Part shown: positions 19,295 through 36,104 of the stretch, in pieces
Numbering within the stretch: the first letter of the stretch is position 1
Layout: each line of letters begins with the position of its first letter
Assembly (NCBI GenBank): GCA_021732445.1
Contig: JAKFUZ010000006.1
Location: forward strand, 62,001 to 126,000
DNA: 64,000 nucleotides
Direction: 5' to 3'
From: Sphingomonas sp.
Lineage (GTDB): Bacteria; Pseudomonadota; Alphaproteobacteria; Sphingomonadales; Sphingomonadaceae
Notes under the pieces: model-generated
Database searches by the model: none
Seen by the model: the letters and a program-made list of their open reading frames with translations, nothing else
Told to the model about the DNA's origin: nothing
Made by a program: the position numbers and the translations under genes

Positions 19295-19447
19295 TTATTT
19301 TGCGAAGATGCTGCCATCTGCTGCATGGGTGACCTGCTTGACCACCTGTATCGTGCCCGACACGACGGCTTTCACCGTGTCGCCACGCTCGACGGCATAG
19401 TCCAGAAGCGCCAGGAAAAGGGCTGCAAAGAGTAACGCTTTCACCAT
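19295..19447 (-). CDS. 50-residue membrane peptide downstream of hemA
   Basis: The frame encodes 50 residues starting MVKALLFAALFLALLDYAVE: one hydrophobic N-terminal helix, then a short polar tail ending HAADGSIFAK. It lies 71 nt beyond the hemA stop on the same strand, so it could be the last gene of the photosynthesis operon. The ribosome binding site is weak. No family was recognised. The clean signal/anchor-like helix supports a real gene, but translation is unproven. Confidence 0.4.
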   Translation of the reverse strand: MVKALLFAALFLALLDYAVERGDTVKAVVSGTIQVVKQVTHAADGSIFAK

Positions 19448-19518
19448 CCCGACAGCCTACGCCGCCCGAGTTAACAAAAGGTTAAACGAGCGGCCCCATC
19501 ATGCGTTGGCGCGCGGCT

Positions 19519-20739
19519 TTACGCTGCCATTGCTTGCCGGGCGAGTTCGCATTGCGACCAGATTTCGCTGAGCGCGGTAACGAGCTTGTCGATATCCGCA
19601 TCGCTGTGCACCGGCGACGGCGTTATGCGCAGCCTTTCGGTGCCGACGGGCACAGTGGGGTAGTTGATTGGCTGCACATAAATGCCATGATTCTCCAGCA
19701 GCCAGTCGCTGATGCGCTTGCACTTGTGCGCATCGCCGACCATGACCGGAATGATATGGCTTGGGTTGTCGATCGTCGGGATGCCGATAGCGTGCAGCCG
19801 CGCCCGCACTTTTGCCACGCGCTCCTGCTGCCGGTTGCGCTCGGCACTGCTTGACTTGAGGTGGCGGATGCTGGCGGTTGCACCAGCCGCAAGCGCCGGG
19901 GGCAGGGCGGTTGTGAAGATGAAACCGCTGGCAAAACTGCGCACAAAATCGCACATCGCGGCCGAGCCGGCGATATAGCCGCCCATCACGCCAAATGCTT
20001 TGCCCAGCGTTCCCTCGATGATGGTGATCCGGTCCATCAGGCCGTCGCGCTCGGCGATGCCGCCGCCGCGCGGGCCGTAGAGCCCAACGGCATGGACCTC
20101 GTCAATATACGACAGGGCACTGTGTTTTTCGCACACATCCAAAATCTCAGCAATCGGCGCGATGTCGCCGTCCATCGAATAGACGCTTTCAAACGCTACG
20201 AGCTTGGCGCGGCCGGGCGCGATTGCTGCCAGGCGCCGGTCCAGATCTTCCGGGTCGTTATGGGCAAAACGCTGGCACTCGGCCCGGCTGTGGCGGATGC
20301 CTTCGATCATCGAGGCATGGTTCAGCGCGTCGGACAGCACGACGCACTCGGGCAGGCGCGACGCAAGCGTTGAAAGCGCGGCCCAGTTGGAGACATAGCC
20401 CGATGTGAACAGCAAGGCCGCTTCCTTGTTATGCAGGTCGGCCAACTCGCGCTCAAGCAGAACATGCGCGTGGGTGGTGCCCGAAATGTTGCGCGTGCCG
20501 CCCGCACCCGCGCCGCAGGCGTCCAGCGTTTCGTGCATGGCCGACAGCACTTTCGGGTGCTGCCCCATGCCTAGATAATCGTTCGAGCACCACACGGTAA
20601 CGTCGTTAACCCCACCATCCTTGTGGTGGCTGGCCCGGGGGAAGGCGCCAGCCTTGCGCTCAAGTTCAGCAAAAATCCGGTAGCGGCCATCTTCTTTCAG
20701 GTTGGTGAGCTGGCCGTCGAAAAATGCTTCGTAATCCAT
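19519..20739 (-). CDS. hemA: 5-aminolevulinate synthase
   Basis: HemA condenses glycine with succinyl-CoA to 5-aminolevulinate, the first committed step of haem and bacteriochlorophyll synthesis by the C4 route used in alphaproteobacteria. The 406 residues are full length. It has [47 protein letters not shown] (cofactor Asp and His) and the PLP Lys in [14 protein letters not shown]. It is the last enzyme gene of the bch-puh operon and overlaps puhE by one base, so precursor supply is tied to pigment synthesis. Confidence 0.97.
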   Translation of the reverse strand: MDYEAFFDGQLTNLKEDGRYRIFAELERKAGAFPRASHHKDGGVNDVTVWCSNDYLGMGQHPKVLSAMHETLDACGAGAGGTRNISGTTHAHVLLERELADLHNKEAALLFTSGYVSNWAALSTLASRLPECVVLSDALNHASMIEGIRHSRAECQRFAHNDPEDLDRRLAAIAPGRAKLVAFESVYSMDGDIAPIAEILDVCEKHSALSYIDEVHAVGLYGPRGGGIAERDGLMDRITIIEGTLGKAFGVMGGYIAGSAAMCDFVRSFASGFIFTTALPPALAAGATASIRHLKSSSAERNRQQERVAKVRARLHAIGIPTIDNPSHIIPVMVGDAHKCKRISDWLLENHGIYVQPINYPTVPVGTERLRITPSPVHSDADIDKLVTALSEIWSQCELARQAMAA

Positions 20740-21560
20740 TATGGGAACCCCCCGTTTGCTATTTCTTTAGTCACGATTTTGGCGGACGCCGCTGTCACGG
20801 TTTCTGCCTTGCTGGCGCCTTTTGCGGCCCATTGCCACAGCGCAGCGTCGCGCATCGGGAGCACCAGAAACAGATGCTCCACCGTCCCTAAAAAAGCGAG
20901 GCCCGCCAGCAGCGCGCCGGTTGCCGCGCCCCCGGCCGAGCCGGCTTGCTCGGCTGCCAGCCATGCCCACAAAGTCACGCCCAGACCGAACATGATCGAG
21001 AACGGAAACAGGGCGTTTAGCGGTGCCTTGCGAAAATAGCTCTTCAAATAGGCCAGGTGTTCGGGGAATACTTCGTCACTAAGGTTGGGCACGCCCAGGA
21101 AAAGGTTGAACTTGGCGCTTAGCCGCATCACGAACAGCAGCAGGAACGCAAGCGGCCCGGTGATATTGGGCTGGCCCCAGCTTATCGCGAACAGCGCAAG
21201 CGCGGTGGTGGCAAGCGCCATTTCATGGTGGATAACCGTTGCCGTCGCCGCCTGAAACCGCGCCCAGCCCTTGATCCCCGGCGGGCAGGGCGCTTTGCTT
21301 GGCCCGGCGACAAAGCCCATCAGAAACCCCATTTCGTGCCAGCCCCACAGCACGATTGCGGCAGCAAAGCCTGCATAGGCCGCTGTCGCGCCCGGCGAAC
21401 GGGCAAGCACGGCCATGGCCCCAAACGCGCCAAAGGCGGCAATACCGGCCAGCGTGTAAGACAAGCCGAACGTGCGGCGCGGGCGGCTGTCGAGCCACAC
21501 CACGGCCGCCGTGCCCGAAAACCACATCAGCAGCACAAAAAAGAGCGGCGGCATGCTCAC
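20739..21560 (-). CDS. puhE: Photosynthetic complex assembly protein PuhE (DUF3623)
   Basis: This polytopic membrane protein of 273 residues belongs to the PuhE family of reaction-centre assembly factors. Segments such as [21 protein letters not shown] and [22 protein letters not shown] are typical of the family, along with six or seven hydrophobic helices. It overlaps acsF by 4 nt and hemA by 1 nt. Family members influence reaction-centre or pigment assembly; the molecular function is not established. Confidence 0.9.
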   Translation of the reverse strand: MSMPPLFFVLLMWFSGTAAVVWLDSRPRRTFGLSYTLAGIAAFGAFGAMAVLARSPGATAAYAGFAAAIVLWGWHEMGFLMGFVAGPSKAPCPPGIKGWARFQAATATVIHHEMALATTALALFAISWGQPNITGPLAFLLLFVMRLSAKFNLFLGVPNLSDEVFPEHLAYLKSYFRKAPLNALFPFSIMFGLGVTLWAWLAAEQAGSAGGAATGALLAGLAFLGTVEHLFLVLPMRDAALWQWAAKGASKAETVTAASAKIVTKEIANGGFP

Positions 21561-22630
21561 CAGGCCGGCGCCAGCCGCATGTCGGCGGGGAGCGCGTTGG
21601 GCGTTGTGCGCAGCAGATACAGCCGGGCAAATCCCACGCCGGCGGCCGCCATCAAGCCGGCGCGCTTCACGGCGCCCCGCACGCCGCCCTGCGCCCGGGC
21701 GGCGTCAATGCCAGCGGAAATCCGCCGCATCCGCTCAAGCCCTGCCAGGAATTTCGGGTTCTCGGTGTCGAGCGTCATCGGGAAGACCTGGCGCGTAATG
21801 TCGGAGCAAATGCCAAACACCCGACGATCATATTCGGTGGGGTCGATGCCAAGGGCGGCATGGAAGGACGGCCGGTTATGGTCGCGCACATACATGGTCG
21901 CATAAACCGCGACGAGGAAGAAGCGGATCCATAATTTATTGTGCCCGGCCAGCAACTTGGGGTCGTTGCGCATCAGCAGCGCAAATGCCTCGCCATGGCG
22001 GAACTCGTCGTTGCACCATTCTTCGAACCAGTTGAATATCGGGTGAAAACGCAGCTCCGGGTGCTGTGCCAGGTGCCGGTAAATGGTGATGTAGCGCGCA
22101 TAGCCAATCTTCTCTGACAGATATGTCGCGTAGAAAATGAATTTTGGCCGGAAATAGGTGTATTTCTTGGTTTTCGTCAAAAACCCCAGGTCAACCCCGA
22201 TATCGGCATCCTTCAGCGTGTCGTTGATGAAGCCGGCATGCCGGCTCTCGTCGCGGCTCATCAGGCGGAAAAGTTGCTTGATGTCAGGGTTTTTCGCGCG
22301 CTTGGCGATTTCTGCATAGAGAATGCAGCCTGAAAATTCCGAGGTCAGCGAGCTAACGAGAAAGTCGATAAACTCCTCGCGCAAGCCTTCGGGCAGGCCC
22401 TCGATGACGCCGTCAAACTTGTCGGTGCGCTTGAAGTGCAGGCGGTTGGGGTCCGCGACCATTTCGGCGATCAGCGCGTCCCATTCGCGGCGGATGCTGG
22501 ATATGTCGATGCGGTCCACCGCCGCAAAATCGGTGGTGTAGAAGCGCGGCGACAGCACCGTGTTTTCGCGCGCGATGGCCATGACGTCGGGCGCGCCGGC
22601 GGCAGCGGTGATGGGGGTTACGGCGTTCAT
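21557..22630 (-). CDS. acsF: Aerobic Mg-protoporphyrin IX monomethyl ester cyclase AcsF
   Basis: AcsF forms the isocyclic ring E of bacteriochlorophyll using O2 and a di-iron centre. The 357 residues contain the two metal-binding E-x2-H motifs, [10 protein letters not shown] and [11 protein letters not shown]. The start at 22630 is preceded by GGAGG and avoids an untypical 24-residue extension. AcsF instead of the anaerobic BchE fits an obligately aerobic phototroph. No bchE is present in the window. It overlaps its neighbours on both sides by 4 nt. Confidence 0.96.
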   Translation of the reverse strand: MNAVTPITAAAGAPDVMAIARENTVLSPRFYTTDFAAVDRIDISSIRREWDALIAEMVADPNRLHFKRTDKFDGVIEGLPEGLREEFIDFLVSSLTSEFSGCILYAEIAKRAKNPDIKQLFRLMSRDESRHAGFINDTLKDADIGVDLGFLTKTKKYTYFRPKFIFYATYLSEKIGYARYITIYRHLAQHPELRFHPIFNWFEEWCNDEFRHGEAFALLMRNDPKLLAGHNKLWIRFFLVAVYATMYVRDHNRPSFHAALGIDPTEYDRRVFGICSDITRQVFPMTLDTENPKFLAGLERMRRISAGIDAARAQGGVRGAVKRAGLMAAAGVGFARLYLLRTTPNALPADMRLAPAW

Positions 22631-22926
22631 GCGGTCCTCCGCGGGGTAAAGCTGACTTCGTAGAGCTCCGTCATTTCGAAATGACCGGCAAATCTGGTCC
22701 ATAACCGTTCAAGCCGCGTCGCCCGCTCAACGGTGGCAATGCGGCTGAAAACCGCGCTTTCGCCAAAGCCAACCGCAATCGGCGCGCCGTGCACGCGCAC
22801 CTTGTCACCAGGGTGGATTTCAAGCCCCTCGGCCAGCTCGACATGGGCGTGGAAATGCGCATCGCTATGTTCCACCTCGATGCGACACGGCGTGTCGAAC
22901 CGGGTGCGTTTGAGCGCGATCCTCAT
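22627..22926 (-). CDS. Conserved small protein between puhC and acsF
   Basis: The 99-residue protein starts [20 protein letters not shown] and contains [20 protein letters not shown], which suggests a small beta-barrel-like fold. A small unnamed gene commonly sits at this place in photosynthesis clusters of aerobic phototrophs. It overlaps puhC and acsF by 4 nt each, so it is translationally coupled. Function is unknown. A helper for cyclase or reaction-centre assembly is a reasonable guess from position. Confidence 0.78.
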   Translation of the reverse strand: MRIALKRTRFDTPCRIEVEHSDAHFHAHVELAEGLEIHPGDKVRVHGAPIAVGFGESAVFSRIATVERATRLERLWTRFAGHFEMTELYEVSFTPRRTA

Positions 22927-23408
22927 GTCCGTGTCTCCGGCCGGGTCAACAGGTCGACAAACGACTGCCGGTTGGTCGAGCCGAACGAGTTCAGCTCCAC
23001 GGACCGGCCCGTTGCATGGTCGGTAAGCGATAACTGGCCATCGCCCCACAAGGTCAGCGTGAAGGGCGCGTCAGGCCCCACATCGCGTGCGCGCCGATCA
23101 CGGGCAAAGCTGCGCATTATCCCGCGGATGAAGCCGCTATTGCTGCCGGGCGTGATGTGCTCGGCGATCAGCCCGGTACGAACATCGGTAATGACGACCG
23201 CGCCATTTGCCCGATCCGAAAAGCGCAGCTGGCGCGAGGAGACCACCGCTGCGCCATCCGCCGCCCGCGCAACCGACGGGGTTGCGGCCGGAGTCATCCC
23301 CGTGATCCGCGCGATGCTGGTGACGGCAAGGGCAACGAGCACGAGGGCACCGGCACCCATCAGCGCGCCACGCGGCAGCATATTGTCGTGATTATGGGCC
23401 ATGCTCAT
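22923..23408 (-). CDS. puhC: Photosynthetic complex assembly protein PuhC
   Basis: PuhC helps organise the reaction centre and light-harvesting complex. The 161 residues begin with a short cytoplasmic tail (MSMAHNHDNMLPRG), one membrane helix (ALMGAGALVLVALAVTSIA) and a periplasmic domain containing LRFSDRANGAVVITD and GFIRGIMRSFARDRR. The start at 23408 overlaps the puhB stop. ATG at 23402 is an alternative. It is part of the puhABC block. Confidence 0.9.
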   Translation of the reverse strand: MSMAHNHDNMLPRGALMGAGALVLVALAVTSIARITGMTPAATPSVARAADGAAVVSSRQLRFSDRANGAVVITDVRTGLIAEHITPGSNSGFIRGIMRSFARDRRARDVGPDAPFTLTLWGDGQLSLTDHATGRSVELNSFGSTNRQSFVDLLTRPETRT

Positions 23409-24052
23409 GCCGCCTGAGCCTCCGCCGCAGCGCCGGACCAGCCAGCGGATTCGATGGGCACCACGCGCCCGCCGGTTTGCACCGCCATGCACGCGCGGGC
23501 GAGCATCGTCGCGACAGCATCAACGCCGGGTACGGCCCGCAGCATCGGCTGGGGTCGTGCATAATGCCAGGCGCGGGCATGTGGCCACAGCGCTGCATAG
23601 CCCAGCCGCTGCTCGCCCGACAGCGCGAGCGCAAGGTCGCCGGTGCCGGCATCGCGCTTGGCAAGATCGACATTGGCGATCATCCCAAGCGGGATATTGA
23701 TACATTTCGGCAGCGCGATGCCAATCCGCATCACGATCCGCCGGTCGGTCAGGGTGTATATGGTGGTGCGTGCCGCCCCCCACGCAAGCAGATGCAGCAA
23801 AGCCACGCCCGTGACGCCGAACCCCAGGGTCAGCGCCACGCCGGCAAAGTCCCGCCATCCGCCGATACCCGCCCAGATCGCGGTCAGCAGGGCGACGCCC
23901 ACGAGCAGCGCGAAATAGCCGGCGACGGCGCGCGTATGAAATGCGGTGCGCGCCAGAATGCGCCAGTCGGGTGATCCCTGCCAAAGGATATGCTCACCCT
24001 TGGGCAACAGTCCCGGCAGGCCGGGAATCGGTTCGTGCTCATATTCGGTCAT
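23405..24052 (-). CDS. puhB: Photosynthetic complex assembly protein PuhB
   Basis: PuhB is a reaction-centre assembly factor. The 215 residues start EHEPIPGLPGLLPKGEHILW and carry three hydrophobic segments and the PH-like block TTIYTLTDRRIVMRIGIALP, all family hallmarks. It overlaps puhA by 4 nt and puhC by 4 nt. Confidence 0.93.
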   Translation of the reverse strand: MTEYEHEPIPGLPGLLPKGEHILWQGSPDWRILARTAFHTRAVAGYFALLVGVALLTAIWAGIGGWRDFAGVALTLGFGVTGVALLHLLAWGAARTTIYTLTDRRIVMRIGIALPKCINIPLGMIANVDLAKRDAGTGDLALALSGEQRLGYAALWPHARAWHYARPQPMLRAVPGVDAVATMLARACMAVQTGGRVVPIESAGWSGAAAEAQAA

Positions 24053-24819
24053 AGCATCGGCTCCGAGCGGCCGGGCGTGGCATAGAGATAGCCGCCGCCG
24101 AAATAGGCGACGATCCGCTCTTCTTCATACACTGTGATGGCGGCGGCGCTCTCAATGCCGGGGGCCTCGGCATATTGCGCGGCGGTGATGGCGTCGATCG
24201 TGACCGTGCTCGTGGCGCGGCGCACGCTGGCCATCGTCATTGGGGCCAGGACTTCGCGGCCCCCGGTTGTCGATATCTGGAGGTAGCGGATGAGCCGGTC
24301 AGCCTTGTCGATCCACAGATCACTCACCGTGCCGGCGACATTGCCGTCGGCTGCCACGACCTTGTAACCGCGCGGGTCGGCATCGCGCTGCTCGACCGAA
24401 AAACCTTCGGCCGCGCTGATTGGCACGATCCGCGGATGGCCCTCCCAGTCGAGGTCAGGGCGCTTGGCGCGTTCTGCCCAGGCCGCCGGGCCAACGCCGT
24501 CAACCAGCGGATTGCCGGTAGGCGTCAACGGCGCGCCGGAGAAATTCTCGGTGCGGCGCGCGGCAATGTTAACCGGCTCGCGGCCCTTGGTCGGCGTGGT
24601 CACGGTGCCATGACCAAAGGGCAGTTTGAAGCTTTTGCTTGTCGCGCTGTGAAGCAACCCGCCTGGCGACTCAACGCGCCCGGTCAGGTCGTCTTCAAGC
24701 GGATAGCCTTCGCGTCGGTCCTCGCGACGCAGGTAAAAGACCAGGCCAATGAAAAACAGCACAAAGGCGTAAAACACCAGCGCCGCCACATCGAGATGGG
24801 GAGTGAGGGTGAGATTCAT
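24049..24819 (-). CDS. puhA: Photosynthetic reaction centre H subunit
   Basis: PuhA caps the cytoplasmic face of the type II reaction centre and steers proton flow to the secondary quinone. It has 256 residues: a single membrane helix near the N-terminus (ALVFYAFVLFFIGLVFYL), then REDRREGYPLE, then a PRC-barrel domain (VVAADGNVAGTVSDLWID). The companion L and M subunits (pufLM) are not in this window. A GGAAGGACC ribosome binding site lies in the 27-nt gap after lhaA. Confidence 0.97.
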   Translation of the reverse strand: MNLTLTPHLDVAALVFYAFVLFFIGLVFYLRREDRREGYPLEDDLTGRVESPGGLLHSATSKSFKLPFGHGTVTTPTKGREPVNIAARRTENFSGAPLTPTGNPLVDGVGPAAWAERAKRPDLDWEGHPRIVPISAAEGFSVEQRDADPRGYKVVAADGNVAGTVSDLWIDKADRLIRYLQISTTGGREVLAPMTMASVRRATSTVTIDAITAAQYAEAPGIESAAAITVYEEERIVAYFGGGYLYATPGRSEPML

Positions 24820-24846
24820 GGTCAGGTCCTTCCCAGGTGGATCGCG

Positions 24847-26264
24847 TCAGATTGGAAATTCGCTCAGCCCAAAGCGTGCAGACGAGGCGTTTTGCGCCCC
24901 CCGCACCAACGGCCCGAGCACAATGATGGTGGCTAGCAACAGGATGATTTCTACGCCGTACACAAATGCATAGCTTGTCGATGGGCCGGCAAGTTCTGGC
25001 CCGAGCGCGCGCTCGACCCCTGCACTGGCGACAACATCGCGGACGAGCGCGCCAACCGCAATCGCCGCCCCGCCACAGCTTGCCTGCACCGCGCCCCAGG
25101 CGCCCAGCGCCAGCCCGGTGTGGCCCTCGTCGGAAATGTTCATGGCGGCAGTCAGCGTGCCAACCGAGAACAACCCGCCGCCCAGTCCAATTGCGGCGGC
25201 GCCAACCGCGAGCAGCCCCACCAGATGCAGGGGCCCGGCGAACAGCACGCAAAGGAACGCGGCAATGCCCATGGCCGCGCCAAATCCGGCCAGCCGATAT
25301 GGATCAGCGCCGCGCCCCAGCACGCGCGCAGCATACCCAAAACCGGTGAGCATTCCCATCGCCCACAGCGCCGTGAGCAGCGTGGTTGCGCCTACCGACA
25401 GGCCCAGCACCTGCCCGCCATAAGGCTCCAGCAGCACGTCCTGCATACTGAAGGCGGCAGCACCCAGCCCCACGGCCACCAGCATCCGCCGCGTGGTCGC
25501 GCGGGCGACGAACGAGCGCCAGCTCAGCCGGAAATCCGGCCGGTCTTGCCGAACGGCAGTGGCGCTGCGGTTCCGTGCTTCCTGCTTCCACAGGGCAACG
25601 ATGTTCAGCACCAGCGTCAGCGCGCCGACCCCTTGCACGATCTGCACCAGCCGGGTGGGCGAGAAATCAACCAGCAGCCGGCCAATGATGAGCGCGCTTG
25701 CCATCATGCCGATCAGCAACATCACATAGAGCAGCGCGACGACGCGCGGGCGCACCTCCTCGGCCGCAAGATCGGTCGCGAGCGCCAGGCCTGCGGTCTG
25801 CGTCGTGTGCATCCCGGCGCCAACAAGCAAAAAGCTGATCCCGGCACCGATTTGGCCGACATAGGCCGGGCCGTGCCCGCCGCCCGACATTACCAGCAGG
25901 GCAAAGGGCAGCAGCGCAAAGCCGCCAAACTGCAATAGCGTGCCGAACCAGATATAGGGCACCCGCTTCCACCCTAGCGCCGATTGGTGATGATCGGACT
26001 TGAAACCGATGAGCGCCCTGAGCGGCGCAAAGAACAGCGGCAGCGACACAAACGCGGCGACAATGCTGGCCGACATGCCAAGCTCGACGATCATCACGCG
26101 GTTGAGCGTTCCCGTCAGCAGCACCGCCGCCATGCCGACAGAAACCTGAAACAGCGACAGCCGCAGCAGACGTGACAGCGGCAGCTCGGCACTGGCGACA
26201 TCGGCAAAGGGCAGGAACCGGGTGCCCGCCTTTGCCCAGAAATCAGGGGAGAACCCAACGCGCA

Positions 26265-26265
<1 letters not shown>
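24847..26265 (-). CDS. lhaA: Light-harvesting 1 assembly factor LhaA (PucC family)
   Basis: LhaA is a 12-helix MFS-like protein needed to assemble the LH1 antenna, possibly by delivering bacteriochlorophyll. The 472 residues include the family blocks GTLNRVMIVELGMSASIVA, ALIGFKSDHHQSALGWKRVPYIW and MQDVLLEPYGGQVLGLSVG. It lies between bchM and puhA as usual. A second PucC-family gene is at 38512. Confidence 0.94.
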
Positions 26266-31518
<5,253 letters not shown>

Positions 31519-31529
<11 letters not shown>

Positions 31530-33092
31530 AATGCGCCTTTGCGTCGTAAAGCGTGTCGATGGAAATCGCGCCGATGCCTTGTTCTGCGGCATAACGCTCG
31601 GTGTTGCGGCGCGCCTTGCCGCGAACGAAAAATGGAATCTTCAGCAGTTCGCGCTCGGCCTCGGGCGACCACCCCGAGGGGACAGGCGCGGTGGCCAGTG
31701 CCTCGCCGGGTTCAGGGGCGTGCTCAGACTGGACGTCGGCGGATGGCTGCGGCGCCGCAGCAGCCGCGGACCCGTGCCCAAGATGGCTGGCGCCAGCGAC
31801 GTCTGAAAATTCGAAATCATCGCGGAACATGGTGAGCAGATGTTCTTCCAGCCCCATCACCAGCGGATGCACCCAGGTGTCGAACAGCACATTGGCGCCC
31901 TCGAAACCCATTTGCGGGGAATAGCGCGCGGGAAAATCCTGCACATGGACGGGCGCCGAAATCACCGCGCACGGAATCCGCAGCCGCTTGGCGATGTGGC
32001 GCTCCATCTGCGTACCCAGCACCAGCTCGGGCTGGAGCGCGGTGATGGCATCTTCGACGGCCAGATAATCATCGGTGATGAGCGGCTCTACGCCAAAATG
32101 CTGCGCAGCATTTTTTAGCTCGCGGGCAAATTCACGATTGTAGCAGCCAAGCCCGACAACGTCGAAGCCCAGCTCGTCGCGGGCCACATAGGCCGCGGCA
32201 ATCGCGTGCGTCGCGTCGCCGAATATGAAGACGCGCTTGCCGGTGAGATAGGTCGAATCGACCGAGCGGCTCCACCAGGGCAGGTTCGACGTGTCCAGCG
32301 CTGCGGCCGGATCGACACCCGCCAATTCGGCGACCTCGGCAATGAAGGCACGGGTTGCGCCATGGCCGATGGGGACTGTCCGCACCGTTTTCTGGCCAAA
32401 GCTGCGCTCAAGCCAGCGCGCGGCCGTATCGCCAATCTCGGGGTAGAGCAAAATGTTGCAATCGGCCGCGCCAATGCGGGCAATGTCGGCAGGCGTGGCA
32501 CCCAGGGGCGCAACGCAGTGGACATCCACGCCCAGCAGGCTCAGCAGCCGCGTCACCTCGATCACATCGTCGCGGTGCCGAAAGCCAAGCGCAGTTGGCC
32601 CCAGCAGATTAGCGCGCGGCCGCCGGCCTTCGCGAGGGGGCGGCGCGAGCGTCTTGTCGGCAAGGGCGCGCACGAGCTGATACAAGGTTTCGGCAGCGCC
32701 CCAGTTTTCCTTGCGCTGATAGCTCGGCAGCTCAAGCGGGATGACGGGAACGGGAAGCTGCATCGCTTCGGCCAGGCCCGCCGGGTCGTCCTGAATCAAT
32801 TCGGCGGTGCACGAGGCGCCAACCAGCATGGCCTGCGGTTTGAAGCGCGCATAGGCATCGCGCGCGGCCTGCTGAAAAAGCTCGGCTGTGTCCTTGCCCA
32901 AGTCGCGCGCCTGAAAGGTGGTGTAGGTGACGGGCGGGCGCTTGCCGCGCCGCTCAATCATGGTGAACAGGAGGTCGGCATAGGTGTCGCCCTGCGGCGC
33001 GTGCAAAACATAGTGCACGCCGTTCATGGCGGTCGCGACCCGCATCGCGCCGACATGGGGTGGCCCCTCATAGGTCCAGACAGTGAGCTGCA

Positions 33093-33093
<1 letters not shown>
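31519..33093 (-). CDS. bchB: Dark protochlorophyllide reductase subunit BchB
   Basis: BchB with BchN forms the MoFe-protein-like catalytic core that reduces ring D of protochlorophyllide. The 524 residues start with the family N-terminus [37 protein letters not shown] holds a cluster-region cysteine. The C-terminal PCP-red-like part follows an Ala/Pro-rich linker (about residues 420-460). It overlaps bchN by 1 nt. Confidence 0.96.
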
Positions 33094-34921
<1,828 letters not shown>

Positions 34922-34976
34922 CGCTCTCCCGCCCCTAATTGGTGCAGCGGCAAGGCTACGTCAGGGTTGCTACGAG

Positions 34977-35010
34977 TGTCAACTAATCATGACGTCCAAA
35001 TATATTTACA
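34977..35010. promoter_or_regulatory. Two tandem PpsR-like operators between bchF and aerR
   Basis: PpsR/CrtJ repressors bind TGT-N12-ACA, usually in pairs. Site 1 (34977-34994) is TGTCAACTAATCATGACG, matching TGTC-N10-GAC with the last base changed. Site 2 (34993-35010) is CGTCCAAATATATTTACA, matching at the right half with the first base changed. They abut and share two bases, in the only divergent promoter region of the cluster. They would give light/oxygen control to both arms. Confidence 0.65.
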
Positions 35011-35157
35011 TATGCTGCGGTGCGGGGTAGCTTCGGTGTTGTCAGGGGAAAGCAAAGTGCTTAGCCTGCTGAGTCGCAGGGGTAGAAAGTCCAACAGGGA
35101 CATCCCTTGTCGCGTATTGCTCGAAAGGCGCGTTGCACCAGGCTGGGAGAGCCGGGC

Positions 35158-35310
35158 ATGACATCGATACTTGGATTTGGACGGGTCCAGCTAGCCTCCG
35201 TCTATCGCCTGAACCTGCCGCGCTGGCGGGGGGGGGTGGATGCGGCCAGGCCAGGCCAAGCCGCTGGCGCCGCCCAGCGCCGCGTCGCTTACATCGCTTG
35301 TGGAGTATGA
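35158..35310 (+). CDS. Upstream ORF running out of frame into aerR
   Basis: An ATG at 35158 with a strong ribosome binding site (GGGAG at 35145-35149) opens a 50-codon frame beginning MTSILGFGRVQLASVYRLNL. It passes through a run of nine G (35228-35236) and stops at 35310 inside aerR. Removal of one G would fuse it in frame to AerR, adding 27 residues. In Rhodobacter capsulatus, long and short AerR forms are known. This may be the long-form start reached by slippage, a phase-variable switch, or a sequencing error in the homopolymer. It is unlikely to be a separate protein. Confidence 0.4.
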   Translation: MTSILGFGRVQLASVYRLNLPRWRGGVDAARPGQAAGAAQRRVAYIACGV

Positions 35311-36070
35311 AATCATCCCGCGCCTTGTTGCATCGCATCCGCCGGCGTTTTTTGCCGGTGATCCTGTCGCCCTCGCGGTGGACCCGCTGAACGCCATCAC
35401 GATGGCCGATGTTGATGTTTTCGCGCCGATGACGCTGCAGGTCGAAGCGGACCTCCTGCTCGATTATGTCGAGAAACTGCTCGCGCGCGGCGTGACGGTC
35501 GATTGCATTCTGGTAGATCTGCTTGCCCCCGCAACCCGGCGGCTTGGCGAATATTGGGAGGATGATCGCTGCGATTTCGTCGATGTGACGATGGGGCTCT
35601 GGCGCCTTCAGGAAATTGTCCATGAACTTGGCACCCGGTTGCCAGCGGAACGTCGCAGCCCGTTTGAGCTGCGCGCGCTGTTCGCCTCCATGCCCGGCGA
35701 CCAGCATAGTTTTGGCGCTGTGGTGGTCGAAGAAATGTTTGCGCGCGAAGGGTGGCTGACTGACAGGCTGAGCGAAGCGACGCTGCCTGATCTTCTTGAA
35801 CGCGTGTCGGCAGATGTTATCGACCTTGTCGGGCTTACGGTGAGTTGTGATGAACATGCCAGAGCGCTCGCGACGACCATCCAGGCGCTGCGGCACGCTT
35901 CGCGCAATCCCGATGTAAAAATAATGATCGGTGGCCGGGCGGCCATCGCCGATCCTGGACTTGCGTATGAGGCTGGTGCCGATGGCACTGCTGCCGATGC
36001 CCGCCTTGCCGTTTGTGTCGCAAAGGATCTTGTCGGTGCCGTCAGGCCCGAGATTAGTGCTTGCGGCTGA
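35240..36070 (+). CDS. aerR: AerR/PpaA cobalamin-binding antirepressor
   Basis: AerR binds vitamin B12 and antagonises the PpsR repressor, linking photosynthesis genes to light. The 276 residues have an N-terminal helix of the family (SAASLTSLVEYEIIPRLVAS), a B12-binding helical module (LAPATRRLGEYWEDDRCDFVDVT in part) and the ligand-site motif MPGDQHSFGAVVVEEMF with the axial His. IMIGGRA and DGTAADARLAV end the Rossmann-like fold. The ATG at 35240 directly follows a G9 tract that may act as its ribosome binding site. An in-frame TGA lies at 35210, so this start gives the short form. Gene order with ppsR is canonical. Confidence 0.92.
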   Translation: MRPGQAKPLAPPSAASLTSLVEYEIIPRLVASHPPAFFAGDPVALAVDPLNAITMADVDVFAPMTLQVEADLLLDYVEKLLARGVTVDCILVDLLAPATRRLGEYWEDDRCDFVDVTMGLWRLQEIVHELGTRLPAERRSPFELRALFASMPGDQHSFGAVVVEEMFAREGWLTDRLSEATLPDLLERVSADVIDLVGLTVSCDEHARALATTIQALRHASRNPDVKIMIGGRAAIADPGLAYEAGADGTAADARLAVCVAKDLVGAVRPEISACG

Positions 36071-36104
36071 CCATGGATAGCCATAGGACCACGCCGGCTG
36101 GTCG